From Heterobilharzia americana (taxonomy: Eukaryota; Platyhelminthes; Trematoda; Strigeidida; Schistosomatidae): a stretch of 64,000 nucleotides of DNA. The notes below the pieces were generated by a model. That model saw only the letters and a list, made by a program, of their open reading frames with translations. It had not been told where the DNA came from and did no database searches. The stretch lies in assembly GCA_944470555.2 (NCBI GenBank), contig OX104129.1, positions 50,811,998 through 50,875,997 on the forward strand, given 5' to 3'. Of the stretch, positions 25,863 to 40,100 are shown piece by piece. Made by a program: the position numbers and the translations under genes. Numbering within the stretch: the first letter of the stretch is position 1; every line of letters starts with the position of its first letter.

Positions 25863-28800
25863 GTGATGTCATGAGTTACTTTTGATAGAGTAGCGTCTGT
25901 TGGTGCATCATCACTCCCTGTTGTTAGAGCTCAATGAGTTTGAGATCATATCTAATGTGTTTATCCACTAGAGACATTAATATGGTTTTCAAAAAGGTGT
26001 AAGTTTTTATACACAGCAGTTTTCACTAACCATATAATTACTATTTGATTCTAGTGATTTTGATAATGATTCAACGCAAAATTCTATTGGATATGATCGT
26101 ACTGTTGAAGTGACCGAAAAATTGGTGAGTTTGTTTATCTAAGAGTGAATATGTATGTTCGATAACGGGAATACGATTTTCCGTTAAATGTTATAAATTC
26201 TTCTCTTCAAATGCTATTTTACCGATAGTTTACACGTTTATTTTAACCTAGTTGCAACAATACTCTCAGTTTTAATCTTACAACTGTCTCCAAGGTGCTG
26301 TTTTGGAGTTTTAGAGTTAACAATTATCCTCTGGCTGTGATCCAAATTTGTCGTCAAACAATTAGCGACAGGAATACACCAACGTACTAACCTTTACATA
26401 TGAAAATGAAGGGACTAGGGTTATTTAAATCGCTTTATTATCTTTAATATTTTCCCTCTTATCAAATATCTGAGTTGTATTACTTTCTAAATTCTTACTA
26501 TAAAATGTCAGGTAGTTAATGATTTCATGTTGATAAACTAAGGTGTCTGTTAAGAAAATCCTGTTAAAGTCAAAATCAATGGAAGCTGTGACAATATTTC
26601 ATAATATATTCTAACATAAAGTTTTAAAAACAAGTATTTTGGCTTTTAGATAAATGAACTTAGTTTCACTGATTGACATAATTTGAATTCTATGGTTTAA
26701 TTAACTCTAGTATCACTACTGCTAAAGAGCAAATCTTAGCTCCCTGCAGGAAGAACAAGTTATTTATTCCTAGTTGGTTTTATTAAACAAATTACTGAGA
26801 AAATAATAATCTAACTTACAAATTGATCTATGCTGATAACGTCAAAAGATCGAATCTAGATTATTTTTGCAAAGACTGATACACTAGCCACATAACCTTG
26901 GAATTTTATTGTTCGCCTGTAAGCGGAATCATTCCTATGTCTTGTTGAGAGGAGTCAGAATGTACGTAAAAAGCCATCTAATATTGCAGTTTGCAATGAT
27001 ACATTGACTGGAAATAATAATCAACCTTAAATTATTTACAAGTCTATATTTCATTAAAAGTGTTCATGTTGATTGACTCATCTTGAAAGTTTGGTACATC
27101 ATCCATTTTTAGTCATAAAAATCTCATTTATAAACTAGTTACTTTATCTATGTATTTAGTGTAATTTTTAATGTGCATTATTTTCTGTATGTTGAAGAAT
27201 TATGAAATAGAAGTTCAATTGATTCTTCGTTTAGAATCATTTTTACTTGCAAATGAAAATAAGACTGAGTCTGCAGCCGGTGAAAATCATCTATTCACAC
27301 CTGACTGCGAAATTGTAGTCACTCCTGAAACATCAAAACTCATTGATAAATTGGTACGCAATAATCCTCGTGGACCATATCGTCGTTTACCAGAAAAAGA
27401 ATTTCGTTACCTCCGCTTTTTATGTGGACGTCTACACCTGGAACGTCGCTTATGGAGTAGTCGCAATCCTGACTTTCTCCTTGACTTACTACATAGTCAA
27501 AGTAAGTCAACTATACTTTCTTCTATTTTCTTTGCTTTATTTTCAACATGTTTTTCACTAGCAGTAAATTCTCTTAATATTCAAAAATAGGATGAATTAA
27601 ACTGTTCACAGCATTTGTAACTCCATTTTGGAGGTTTGTGGGGACTTAATAACTGGTTTCCAATTGATGTCAGTCTGTGATGAATACCAACCTAAAATCA
27701 ATAAACAAGTCCCCACAAACCTCGAAAACTGAATTACTCTACTGCTCATCATTGACTCGTTTCGGAATGAAATTCCCGAAGTTCTAATGAGAATGGGGCC
27801 AACCAAATCGAACGTATAGACAGTTACTTAACAATGACACCGGGCGGAAGTCTCATCATATTGTAAACTGAAGAAAGTAGAAAGTGTGAACCATTGGGTC
27901 CCCACCCAATGGCTCAGTAGCAACGTGCTGGCCGTGGAAACTGAAGGTCCCGGGTTCGACTCCTGGCGGGGTCATAGGTGAGCACTGCTGAGGAGTCTCA
28001 TACTAGGACGAAACAGTTGTCCAGTGCTCCCAGGTTTCCTCTGGTTCTCCAACTGATGTCACTCCGTGATGAATACGAATTTCAATTCTTAATTCCTCTG
28101 TATTGACAGACTCATTCTTAAGCTACAAAAACGTAATTTGATAAAAAGGCAAATGTTTTTTGAATGGCCTGTAGTACTTGGATATCTATTGACTCATCAG
28201 GGATCCAAAATGTGTTAGTCATGAAGATTTTACAGTATATACAATGCTTTTATTGATAGTAAAGTGCTTAATAAACTGTTCACTGAATCTGTGTACATCC
28301 ATGAGCGACTTACTTCGATTAACTGATACTGTATACGATTTGACTATCTGAGATAGCCGTAGTTTGGTAGATTGATATTGTATACACAGCATTTAGTAAT
28401 CTGTTAATAGTACAACTTGTTGATTTGACTGTAAATAGAATACTTTTTGAAATTCTTTAAAGTCGGGATACATGGGATGGAGCTTTGCGAATAACCGGAT
28501 AATTAAGAATTGAGTATCGGAATTATGACCGACCTGTGTATATTTGTGTGATGAGATTTCGAGTTTTCATACCTATATCGAAAGTGCCAACAAATTTGAT
28601 GTTTAGGTTTGTAACATTATTCTATAGATTACTGTCTGTTTAACCCTGCGACGCTAATGTAGAGCTCATTTAACACTTGGATACTGATAGCACATGCATC
28701 ACTAAGATTGTGTGATTCACAGAGTTTTATCTTTCAAACAACTTGGAAGTTGTATCACGTTATAAGGGTTAGTCGAAGTGATCAACTTTAGGCATTGCTG

Positions 28801-31800
28801 TTTTATAACGTGTTAAGACAAACAAACGTGTGTAAATTTACAATCACTGTTGTACTTAACAATTGTAATTACCCTAACTGTAAAATGCTTTGTGAGACTG
28901 CATATCACTACTTGTGATTTTATTTGTCTACTCAACATTCCTGGTAAGATTAAAAAGAGGCAGTTGATAGTTTATTCGCACGAACTATAAAGGCATAATC
29001 AAAAGACTTGATTATCCAGTTTTCGGCTACCATTTAATGACTAATTGTTTATGCTATGTTTATTTGCCTGTTGTTAATGTTGCTGGGTTTGAACATAGCC
29101 CTTATTTTTTCACAGGTACATGTAGACTGATAAATGCACTTGGATGTGATTTTATTTTTTAAATGCTGTGAAGATTTACAGGAGTACATAAGTTTCTCGT
29201 CCTCTGTAATGTCAAGCTTTGCTGCATAATAGATTGTTGCCTTAATTCTTTGTCTGAATGTCAGAATCTGAGAATCATCCATATACGGTAGCGTGATATA
29301 TATGTATATATTTCATCAGAACTGATTGAAGAATGGATTGTCTTTGTCTGACATTGCTATTACGATTAATAAATTTCAAAGGACAACTGTTATACAACAA
29401 TGCTTTGATAACCTTTTGTATTTCCTCCTTTAAAGTGTCATTTGTACATATTTTTTGAATCCGGTTGAACAGACACTTGATTAATGCCCGTTTATGCTGA
29501 GTTGAACAGAAAATATGGTAATTTAGGTACTGTTCTGTCTATATAAATTTCACACAGATGAATCGTTTTACTGACCCATCATCCTGACGAGTTACGAGAA
29601 CGTCTAAGAATCTTTCCTTTACTCACACGTTAAGGATATTTTACTCTAAGCTTCATTCATTTGACTGGGAAGCGAACTAGCATCTTCCGTCTAACCACAT
29701 GTGATTGTGATGTCGTTAACATATCTTTTTCAGAAAGGAACTTTTGCAATCAAATTTTCAATCTAACCCTTGACTTGTGACATAGATATCTGCTGGTAAA
29801 ATGGCTAAGGGACTTCCCATGGTCATACCATCGATGTGACGGAATTCCTCACCCCTAGGTGTAAGTTTAACATTACTGGTACATAAAAAAAGACGCTCTT
29901 TAATATAAGGAAGTAGAATTAGCAATGGAATATTGCTAGCAGGGACACCACATAAAGCGTCAATTGTTCTGCATCAAGGGGATCGTATCAAGCAAATAAT
30001 TAACGTCAAGCGAAAACATGTTTCTCTTTTTAAGATTAACATCATGAAGATATTCGAAGAGCTCAAAAGTTTCTTTCAAAACAAACTTGCAAAACTGTTC
30101 TCAATATAATTTAGTAGTTTTAGCAACCACTGATCAGGCTTACCGAGTTAGAAACCTGCACATTGAAATTAATGAACATAAAAGATTATTAGGCTTATGA
30201 ATTTTCGGAAGTCTATTAAGGTATGCTGATTGGGATTCTACTGGCTTTAATGAATTTAACTTCACTTCCACTAAATTGGCTGTTAATTTCCTTTGTAGAA
30301 TCTATGTTTTTTATGGAGCAGTTTCTTAAAAAAAATTTTCCATTTTAGAGAATGGAGTATGTATTGCTTTTATGCTCACTTCTGTCCATGACAACAACAC
30401 TTAAACCTTTATGTGATTTGCTAATAATGATATTAGTGTTATGCTTCAATTGTTTTAAGTCTTGGAATTGTTCAGACGTAAGAGCACTCATCTGCTTAAG
30501 ATTACCTCTACGAAACTAATGAACGATATCCAGCTTTCAATTAACCCTGATCATCATCAAGTATAGGAATAAGGGATTTCAGTTGGTAATAAAAATTATC
30601 AAATTATGTTTGGATTGCTAGGTTTCAGGTTTACATCTAACGAACACAAAACTTCGGTTCGAGTGATAAGAATTCTTTCAGGGATGTGGATTTGTGATAT
30701 AGAAGATAAATCAACTCCATATTTATATGAATGAACAGAAAACATTTTGTGGTTCTTCTCATCAAATGGTTTATTCAACTTCTTGTGTATATTGGCTCTT
30801 GTTTTAAGTGCAACGAAACTGCTAAAGTTCGGGAATACTATGTGGCATATCTTCAGTTCGAGATAATATGAATTCAGTCGAATATCAGTCTTCTGATTTC
30901 ACTCCACGAATCACTCAGGTTCAATATTCTCAGTCCTTGGACTCTTAGTCGTTAATTACTCTCGTTCGTTCTCTCAACTCAGTATCATAACAATGTCTAA
31001 AAATATAAACAAATATTTTTCGTAATCCAGTTTAGTGTTTGACTTTCTCTCAATCCTTTAAAACTACCATACGCTGTACATACTGTATCATATACTCCAC
31101 ACATACTTTCTACACGAATGTATCATAAACTGGTTATTTTCGGGACACACACCAGTAAGAAGTTATTTAAATCGTTGAAACTGTTTCATCTCATGCAGTT
31201 TAGTGTGATAAGTTCATTTCTGACATCTCTTTCTCGTTTTTGAATTGCACTAGCTAACAATGTAGTTGCTCAACCATGGCTTATGCGTTTAGTGGAGTCG
31301 ATTGGACAAGATTTGGATGTTCTACCTGTTCAATGTTTATGTGAATACCTATTATATGATGCTATAGCACATGTGCAAACCTACAAAACTGATTGGTCTT
31401 ATTTATCGAAATCTGTTATGCAATCTGCGAATGTAGATATCTTCAACAGTCTAGCAACACATAAACCAGGTATATACATTTGTGTTTTTTTTGAAAATCT
31501 CATCAACGACCGCATACTTTTTCATGCATTATTGATTATGTGACGGCTTATAATACCATCTGACTCACTGACTACCCATACACCGCAGATTACAGTGAAA
31601 GTTATCTGTTAATTTCTCCCTCAGTTATCAGTATTTCAGGTATCTGATAATTGGCTTTTTAGTTTGTTGTGTAAGGAAGTGAATAATATCAAACTACATG
31701 TGGGTTGTCAGCATCTGTCTAATTCATACTTAGAAGGGTACTTGTTCCTCTTAGTTTTTGAGAAAAAATTATCTTGAAATACACCCACTTATTTAGTTCT

Positions 31801-34082
31801 TTGGTTTAGGATTTCTATAAACAGCATTTCTACGTTAACTTTTTGATATTATCATCCATGCAACTACACAGAGACATAAAGATCTTTAAATCCACACTAA
31901 GCTATGAACTCCATAAATCACATTATACTTTGTCCATATATTGACCTCATCGAAAAGTATCCCGAAATTGATTTTGACCTAACACCTGAACGTACTCTTA
32001 AATTTACGTCAACGATTTCTCACAGATATTACAGAAAATCTTTGTTTTATTACGCTACGTAACCAGCAAAACCGTGCTTCATTTGTCAGACATTTAACCC
32101 AAACTCAAATAGTTGCCTGAAATCTATCCTCCAACTCTCATTCAGGTTAAGAAGGCCATTCCAAACCTGAAGCCAAGTAAAACAGCGAAACCTTTTGGTT
32201 TGTTGCTAGACGTTTTAAAGGGTGAAAGTAAACAGACAGATAAATTCAAAGTAGAACTTCGTATAGAATGGAATCGCTTCAATATGGCACTCCATGAAAC
32301 CATACAAGTGACAAGTGCATAGAAAAAGAGTTGTAACAAAACACGCAGTAGGTATGGAGGAGAAAGAATAAAAAAAGCAGTAAAATATTTAAACTTTTAA
32401 AAATATCAGCATGTGAGCACATCCGATCATCTCGATGACCCCAACTAAAGTTGTCTACATCTCCCTACATGGCTCTCCAACAGTCAGAGACTTCATCGGC
32501 TGATACCACATCTTAATCTGGTCAACCTCAGCCTTCATCTAACCTCATCCAACTTTTGCTAACTTTGCACGTTTAGGTAGGCGGTAACTCCGCACATGCA
32601 ACACATGTAAAAGTCACCTCAGTTACTAAAGGTTCGCAACCTCACCTATCAACTTACCTGTCTCCCCTAGTACTTTCCGCCTAACCTCAACATTGCTAAC
32701 ATGGCGGTTCCATGATATGAGAGCAACACTACCAAGACACCCGTGATCAAAAGCCTACAGTCTCTTGACATCTTTTACTTTCAACGGACATGTCTCAGCC
32801 GTATGACAAGACAGAGCGAACTGCAGCGCATTAAACTCGTCCTTCACCCTTATTAGGTAGTCGGATATCTCTCCAATCGGTGCCAGAGTTGACGTAAGTT
32901 CACAAATGCAAAACAGACCGTTTGTATTCCGTCTGAGATTTCGTCATAAACCAACCCATTTGCGCTGATACAACTCACTGAGTCAGTGAATCGGTCGACC
33001 ACTTCATTCTATCCTTAAACTAGTAGTGATTAAAAACCAGTCTGGAAGTATCATCTCACATTTTACAGGTGTTAGTATCTTCACCTATCAGGAGTATACC
33101 GTTAGCTTACTACACGCTAACTAAGTGCTCTCCTGAGAGTAAGTCAGTCGCTGTGAAGTTGAATGCTCCTAGGGTTATGTCCATTAGTACATATATCTAT
33201 AACAAAGTTAAACAAGCTGTGGCATCGCGTTCCCAGCGGATACCACTGGTTGTCATCACTTTAAATGACAACTGTCCATAAGCTCTCCATGAGTTTGGAT
33301 AGAAACCCTAGTCAACATTACATGTCTCCTGGCGACTCCGTTCACAGCCAGACACGACCACAGTATGTCTCAAACGACAGTGTAAAATTGCACTTTCTGA
33401 TCAAGAAGTGTGGTGAGTGTCAGGCGCTGGTGGTTATTTCTTTTTAGACTGTATGGTTGCCGTCTTTATGCTAGTAGAAATCAATGGTTGATCGCTTTCG
33501 CTGACGTAGTTTAGTGTCGGTTGAATTCGCACAAGCGTTCACACTTAGTATCATCTTCAAAATTAGGAAGCTACTATAAGTTCTCATTTGTTTAATCTTC
33601 TTCTTGAACACTTTTATTTATGGGGCACTGTTATTCGTTACTTCGTATCCTGTTTCATATCATTAGTTTTTGCAGTGTCTTCCTAATCTTTATCATGTTT
33701 ATTTTTGTTTTTCCCCGCAGAAATCTTAAAGTTGAGCGATGCAAATCAACTTGTTTCTCAACTGATAATTAAATTGCAAGAATCAACGACGCGAGATTCA
33801 TTCGATTATTCAATTGCGGATGCACTAACTCATTCTTTCTTCAGTAGACTGAGTGATACACGTCGTGTAGTTAGACAAGCTGCTCGTCAGGTAAAGAGAA
33901 CTATTTAACAGGAATAGAGTTCATTCTTGTTGTTTACTGTTATAATTTATGCTTTTGTCATTTGAATATATTCAGGATAGTGTTAATATGATGACGTATA
34001 GGCTTGTATTTCAACACTTGCTTCATGTCACTGTGAATAGATCTAAGAACGTATGTGGTTTATCAGCGTTTGAGGAACGAAG

Positions 34083-34152
<70 letters not shown>

Positions 34153-37100
34153 TTGACGTAGACAGTTTTTTTATATTTATTCTCACTACCTTGATCAACT
34201 TTCAATAATAGTTAACTTTAGTTTTGTTGGAGACTGGCTTTTCACTTGTTTTTTAACAGTGTTGTAGATCCCCATACTTATCATAATTTGATGATCGAAG
34301 CCTATCATTCTTTTATAGTTTGTTTTCTTTGGTTCCAATACATCGTGCTTTTTAATGCTTAAGTGAAGTTTCAGTAACCTAGTACAAAAAATTTCGGTAT
34401 GGATGGGAAAAATATGCATGAAAAGATTTTATTTCCTCAGTTTTACTAATGTACAACAACTGCTATAACCATCTTTTTTCATTTATGAGATAATCACCAT
34501 ACGTAGCTATCCCTGCTCGAAATATATTGAGGTGCTTTTTGGTTCTATTCACCTTAAAAGGATATTTTCTAGTAATTATATCCCCTTGATCAGTATACGT
34601 TTTGCTGAATTTAATTAAAGCACTTCATGTTATTCGAACATAGAATTTATTCGTCAGAACCTAACCCTAACCATCCCTATCAAGGTTGGTTATTGACACT
34701 CTTTGTTGTTGAGAACAGTTTAATTGATAGTGGAATAGTCATTTGCACAAAATTCCCTCCTGAAAAACGCTTAGATACGTATATCCACATTCTGCTTTGC
34801 GAATATCTTCTACGTAGTATTTACTTCGTCTGTTGTGTACTTCATGTGATATTTATCATGATCCACTACGTAACTTAGTTTCATGCACAAATGTCCAAGG
34901 TACATATCCTTTATTTCAGTAAAAAAAAATTTACTTTTATGCTGATAAAAGTTTTATGTTCGCATAGGATAGTAAGTGCGAGTCAACCGTATCAAATGCT
35001 TATCCATCTTCACACTTCATATGGGTGATTTCAGACTCCGGTAGTTTATCTCATAATTCTTTTAAGGATGTTGTACATTCTCTCATTCGGTCACCTATGA
35101 AATTATGTGGTGTTTCCATTGTTACATTAAAAAAAAACTAGTTCGTTTTCTTTAAAATTGCAACTAATTTGATTTATAGGATTTTAACTATTCCCATAAC
35201 ATCAATTAAAAACAATCCGAACGAAGAATATTCTTCCCAATAAATTCTCACGGGGTTTTATAAGTGAAATGGAATGGTACTGCTTAAAAACAGACCCAGT
35301 CTGAGGCAAATACATTTTCAAAATAGAATGTGGGTTAGGAGCTCTAAGGAAGTAAACCTTTTTTTTCTTCCATTTTTTCAATAATAGAACGACTCATATA
35401 ATATGCATGAAGAATGCTATGGTAAAAGAAACGTCAACCAATAGGGAAGTCACAAGAAGTCTTTAGTTAATTGAAGGCTAATAAAGAAATAATCCCTCAA
35501 CAATGTTCCTCCTGAACGAAAAGTCCAGGTGTGATCAGTCTTATGGCTGACAGTCTCAGTCATCCTGCTTAGGCGTTGGTGAGCTACGTGTGGTATTGTT
35601 TCGAGAACACGGTGTATGACACTAAAGCATTTACTATCATCTTTGTGATACCCTGTGTCTATCAAGTAGAAGTAAAACGTTTCGCCTTTTCCCAGCCAAC
35701 CGCATATGTGTTCTCGTATCCGTAGACCCACCTGCCTAATTGTGCATCCCATGTTACTTGTTCTGCGGGAACAGTTAAACTAATATTTACATGATAAGAA
35801 GTTAAGACTGTATAGGCTATCCTTAAGTCTTGGATTGAACACTGATGAACTACTGAAAGATATGCAAAGACGACCTGAGTAAGACGTTTTATTCACTGCC
35901 CTAGCCAGGCATTATGATAAGATGTTGCTTAGAGCATCTCCCTTGAATTGCAGATGCAGAAACAAAGACTTTTTCTTCACTATCTTCAATTCACGTTTGA
36001 GATTACTGTAAGCGATGTTTACTTTGATGAAGTCTTCAGGATATCCGTTTCTACTTGGATTATTACGAAGGGAAAACTCTTGATATATTTTCATAGAAAT
36101 TCATTTTGACAACCATGTCTCATTGGTAATGTTTCTCCAGAGAAAGATGTAAGTGATGTTCAAATTACTTTTCTGTAGGTTAGTAAATTCACTTCATGCA
36201 ACCGGCTCTTCATGATGAAAAAAAGAATATTTCATTGTTTTTTTTCAATTATTCTGATCTTCAGTGTTTGCGTTCACTTGTACCTGCAACTCCAAAAGCT
36301 CGACCAAAGCAACAGTTAACTGATACTGCATGTAGGTGGTTATACATTCTCGAATACTTTAATCAGCTATCTGTGTTAAACTCGGATAACACACCTCTAC
36401 CATTGAAAGAACAATTAACTCTTCAGTTGACTGGACCGATTCTGACATCATTTCAAGTTGAAAATGATCTTGATATACTAACTGCTCATCTGCTGTTCCT
36501 CAGTCATTCAACTCATTCATCTAATTTTACCGTGAGTTTATTCCCTTTTCATTCATAACTTCGAATTCTATTTAAATTTGTTGTAAAAATAAATATTGGT
36601 CAGATGTCGGCAAAGAACCAGACAATTCTGACCATATGCTTTCGAGATAACTCTGAGACTCCTGCCCTGTACAAATACGTTGCTAATTTCAGTTATGAAT
36701 GACGTACAATAAGAAAAAATAGTGGAAAAGTTGCCTTCTGAGCCATTGTATCCCTGTAGTCCTGTAGCAGATATTTTAAAGACCAAATTACTGATAACAG
36801 CTCAATTTATCCTTTGTTATTATTATTATTATTACATCCTTTCCACGTGGGGCCTAGAAAACATTCTTTCTTGCTAAGAATTGGGATAAATGCTCTAGTA
36901 CTAATCCGCTCACCTCTGTACCAGTTGCTTAAGAAAATGCCAAATAAGTTTGGTTTACTAGTCGAAAACAGAACTTCGATAAATTCAAGTCAGTATTAAG
37001 TTATTATCCCTAACTGATGCGCTTCGACCAGAAGCTCCCCATTGTTGCCTCCATAAATGCTTCGAATTCAAGTTCCACTATAATATCGCCTCACATTTTG

Positions 37101-40100
37101 CTGTTAGAAAAAGTCAGTTAACGTTTTCTGTATACGTCTATTACCTGTATCTTCCTATTTCCATCAGTATTTCATTAATCTGCGTAAATTTAATTCCAGA
37201 GACATTTTTCGTCATATTTCGTTAGGTATATGTTTTGATTTCTGTTTGCTTTAAATGTACTTTGTAGTTTTGGCAGCCGTTAGTCACTGCACTAAGTCAG
37301 TTTATACTAACTCGGTCGACAATCGTTTCAAGTTTGCTGCACAGAAATGCTTCACACTTGGGTGATGCTTTAAATTTACCGAAGAAAACTGCGTATACAG
37401 CCTTAGAGGTGATGGCAGAAATATTTACACGCTACGTGAATCATTGTTGTACAGTTACCGAAGCTATACCGATCATGGAGAAAAAGGTTAGTGTTTTATG
37501 TTTTGCATATACACTGTAGAAATCTAATGGCTTACACTCATCTTAATGTCATCACGCGTTTACCGTGTATGTATACCCACGAACCTTGTCTTTCACAGTT
37601 TTATCTAACTCTTTGCTGCTTTACAGAGTGTATTTGTCTCATGGTCCGCAGATTGTCAGTATCCATTTGATATTGAATTTATTCAAGCGCAAATTTTATT
37701 GTTAACTCATATAAATGATGATCTGCCTAAAACAAATCCACTCACGGGTGAACCCAGCTGGTGGATTCGATTACGAGATACATGGTTCCTGTCTGATTGT
37801 CGGTCAGTTGATAGTGATAATAATATTTGTCAGTCATATCGTATGCCAGAAGTATCCCCGTGTGCATGTTCAGAAACTATGACCGATATATGCGGTAAAC
37901 AACCTGGACAGCAAATTTGGTTCACAAATCCCTCGTGTGATACTGTACCACAATTGAAATTTTCCACAGATTTGCGTTGCAGCTTAATACAAACCAATCA
38001 AATCCCACTCGTTTTTGGAGGTGAGTTACACTTGTGGATGATATAAAATCATTTATAACCCATATACCGATACTCCTAACGAGCACTTAAGCAATAGTCT
38101 TTCAGTTACACTTTAATTGTTAATCGATTTCTTGGAGGGGTGAAACAGTACAGTGTATATTGCAAGATTGTTTGTGTACAAGATATTCGGTTGTTGGGCG
38201 TTTCCAGTGGATTTTAGAAGCCTATTATCGTTGATTGTTGTGGATACACTCAATGGAGTAACTACATATATATAATCATATGATGTTTCTGCAAAACTGA
38301 TTGGTTCTGAATACTTTAGTGCTTTACTACTTCAAAGATTTAGGATAGTAGATATATTGGTAAAATTTACCTCTTCAGTTCTCCAGTCAAGTATATCAAC
38401 TAAAATTAGTAACAACGACCACCTGCCTCAAAATATGGTATTGACTGGAGTTGGAATAAGTTTGAATAGCCCCCCAAATTGACCTTACAAAATAGAGCAC
38501 CAGTTCTAAAGATTATCAAATATCAAGGTGATCTATAGGCGAATGTGATAGCTGACTGACTGAAGTCTATAAAAAAGTGTGAATCAATAGTTAGTGGCGT
38601 TAGTTACTGATGCGTGAAATTAGTTCGTAATGCAGTTGCAGTTGTTAGTTATATCAGTTTAAAATTTAAACTTCGTCTTATGCTATTTTATTTCATCTTC
38701 TTATTCTTGTTAAATGAGAAATCGAAACACAACTGTATCCTACCGAATTTTATTATGTACCATCTTACCAGTTTCACCCATTTCTATTTTTACTTTCCAA
38801 GCCGAAGATTGAATAACTACTAGGGGATAAACACAAATGTTCTAGATAGAATGTCTAGGTAGAATGTTCACTACGGTAAGGTGTTACAGTCGCGTTGCGC
38901 TCTCGCTGTAGATGCAAAAACAAACGCTTTTTCCTAAAATAAATGCTGATGATTTCGCCTCAAGCCTGGTAACGAAACATCCACGGCAAAATATCAAAGC
39001 TAAGAAAACACCAAACCATTATCATACATATGAATAGTCCTGTTGACATTTCAGTCTTTTTCATGAATTCTGTTTGTTTTTTCAGTGAACCAACTTACTT
39101 TTTCATCCTGTTGTCTTTTCCTGTAGCTTTTTTGAATATAACATCGTCCGAAGTAGATGAGTTGATGAAACGTCTACCACTTTTTGTTTTGAACAAAAAT
39201 ACAATCAAATTACTTTTAGAACAAATCAGTTGTTTCCAAGATTTTCAAGACGAAAACTTTCTCAGTAAATTGAAGGATATTATTGATGATGTGTGTGTAA
39301 GTTACTGATATTTATTATCACTACGTGTAGTGTTGGATTCCATACGATATAATGTTGAACGTTATGTGAATGACTCCTTTGTACTCAAAATGCATCTTTA
39401 GATTCAGATACTTTTTATTCTAGTGTACATTGTAAAGTGAACTAAATGCGCTGTAATTGCTCATCCATTTGCTTTTAGGTGAGACAATCACCTACCAAGA
39501 TACAACAAAAGCCTAGTAAAATATTCTTACGTTTGCGGAAATGAAACACTAGTACAAACATCTAGGGAGCAGAAACAAGTATAACCAAGAATTATATTCG
39601 CTCAACCACTTCTTAGCCAAAGGTACTCGAGGGTTATTGGCTGGTAAATAAGTTTTGGCAATAGACTATAGTCATATCCATTGTGAAGTCCCTTAGAAGG
39701 GGAGAATCAGTAATCACATGTCTTGGGTAACATGACTTTAGTATAAGTGTAAAACTTAGGCATCGTGGTGGGACATAGTTCCGCACTAGATTTGTTTATT
39801 TGACACCACACAGTATTAACTACTGGATGACGTTTCAACCAAAATTGATTTCTTATAATGACATGACATGCAATAATTTATGCTCAAAACGTCGTCAGGT
39901 AAATCATACTGTATCACTGCACGCCATATCAAATTAAAAAATTAAATTGACTTTAGGTTGATCAAATTAGTTTATTTGCACCTAATTTTTTATTCTTAAG
40001 AGGTTTGAACATTTTTTTTAGTCTGTCTAGCATTACTCACCTTTATTTCTCTTCTGTATTGTGTTGAAATGCAGCAGCTTAAACTAATTTATCATAATAC

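Larger units (their letters stand above)
25038..26054 (+). other. INTS1 intron 15
   Basis: Mostly a LINE C-terminal/3' remnant (25083-25795) ending against a (TA)n tract. Confidence 0.7.
27502..31253 (+). other. INTS1 intron 17
   Basis: Holds a short inverted repeat with SINE tail (27617-27724), a full hammerhead SINE (about 27890-28085), a 'gactatctga' repeat (28337-28395) and an antisense Penelope-like reverse-transcriptase remnant (about 29040-30720). Confidence 0.7.
31470..33720 (+). other. INTS1 intron 18
   Basis: Holds a sense LINE reverse-transcriptase N-terminal fragment (about 32040-32335) followed by an antisense LINE remnant (about 32395-33060). The 33065-33720 stretch has ORFs but no recognised family. 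Confidence 0.6.
33891..36264 (+). other. INTS1 intron 19
   Basis: Holds a (TA)n tract (34087-34151) and an antisense Penelope-like C-terminal remnant (about 35440-36130). Between them (34200-35400) no family is recognised. Confidence 0.6.

Noticed and set aside
27171..27590. Reading the whole 139-codon ORF as one exon
   Set aside because: Similarity to INTS1 starts after the acceptor at 27197 and ends at the donor at 27502; the rest is intron.
33069..33447. Two plus-strand ORFs in intron 18
   Set aside because: No INTS1 similarity, exon 18 and exon 19 join in phase without them, and the area borders LINE remnants.
34200..35400. Possible extra Penelope-like coding region on the minus strand
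   Set aside because: Translations do not give any conserved motif I could defend.
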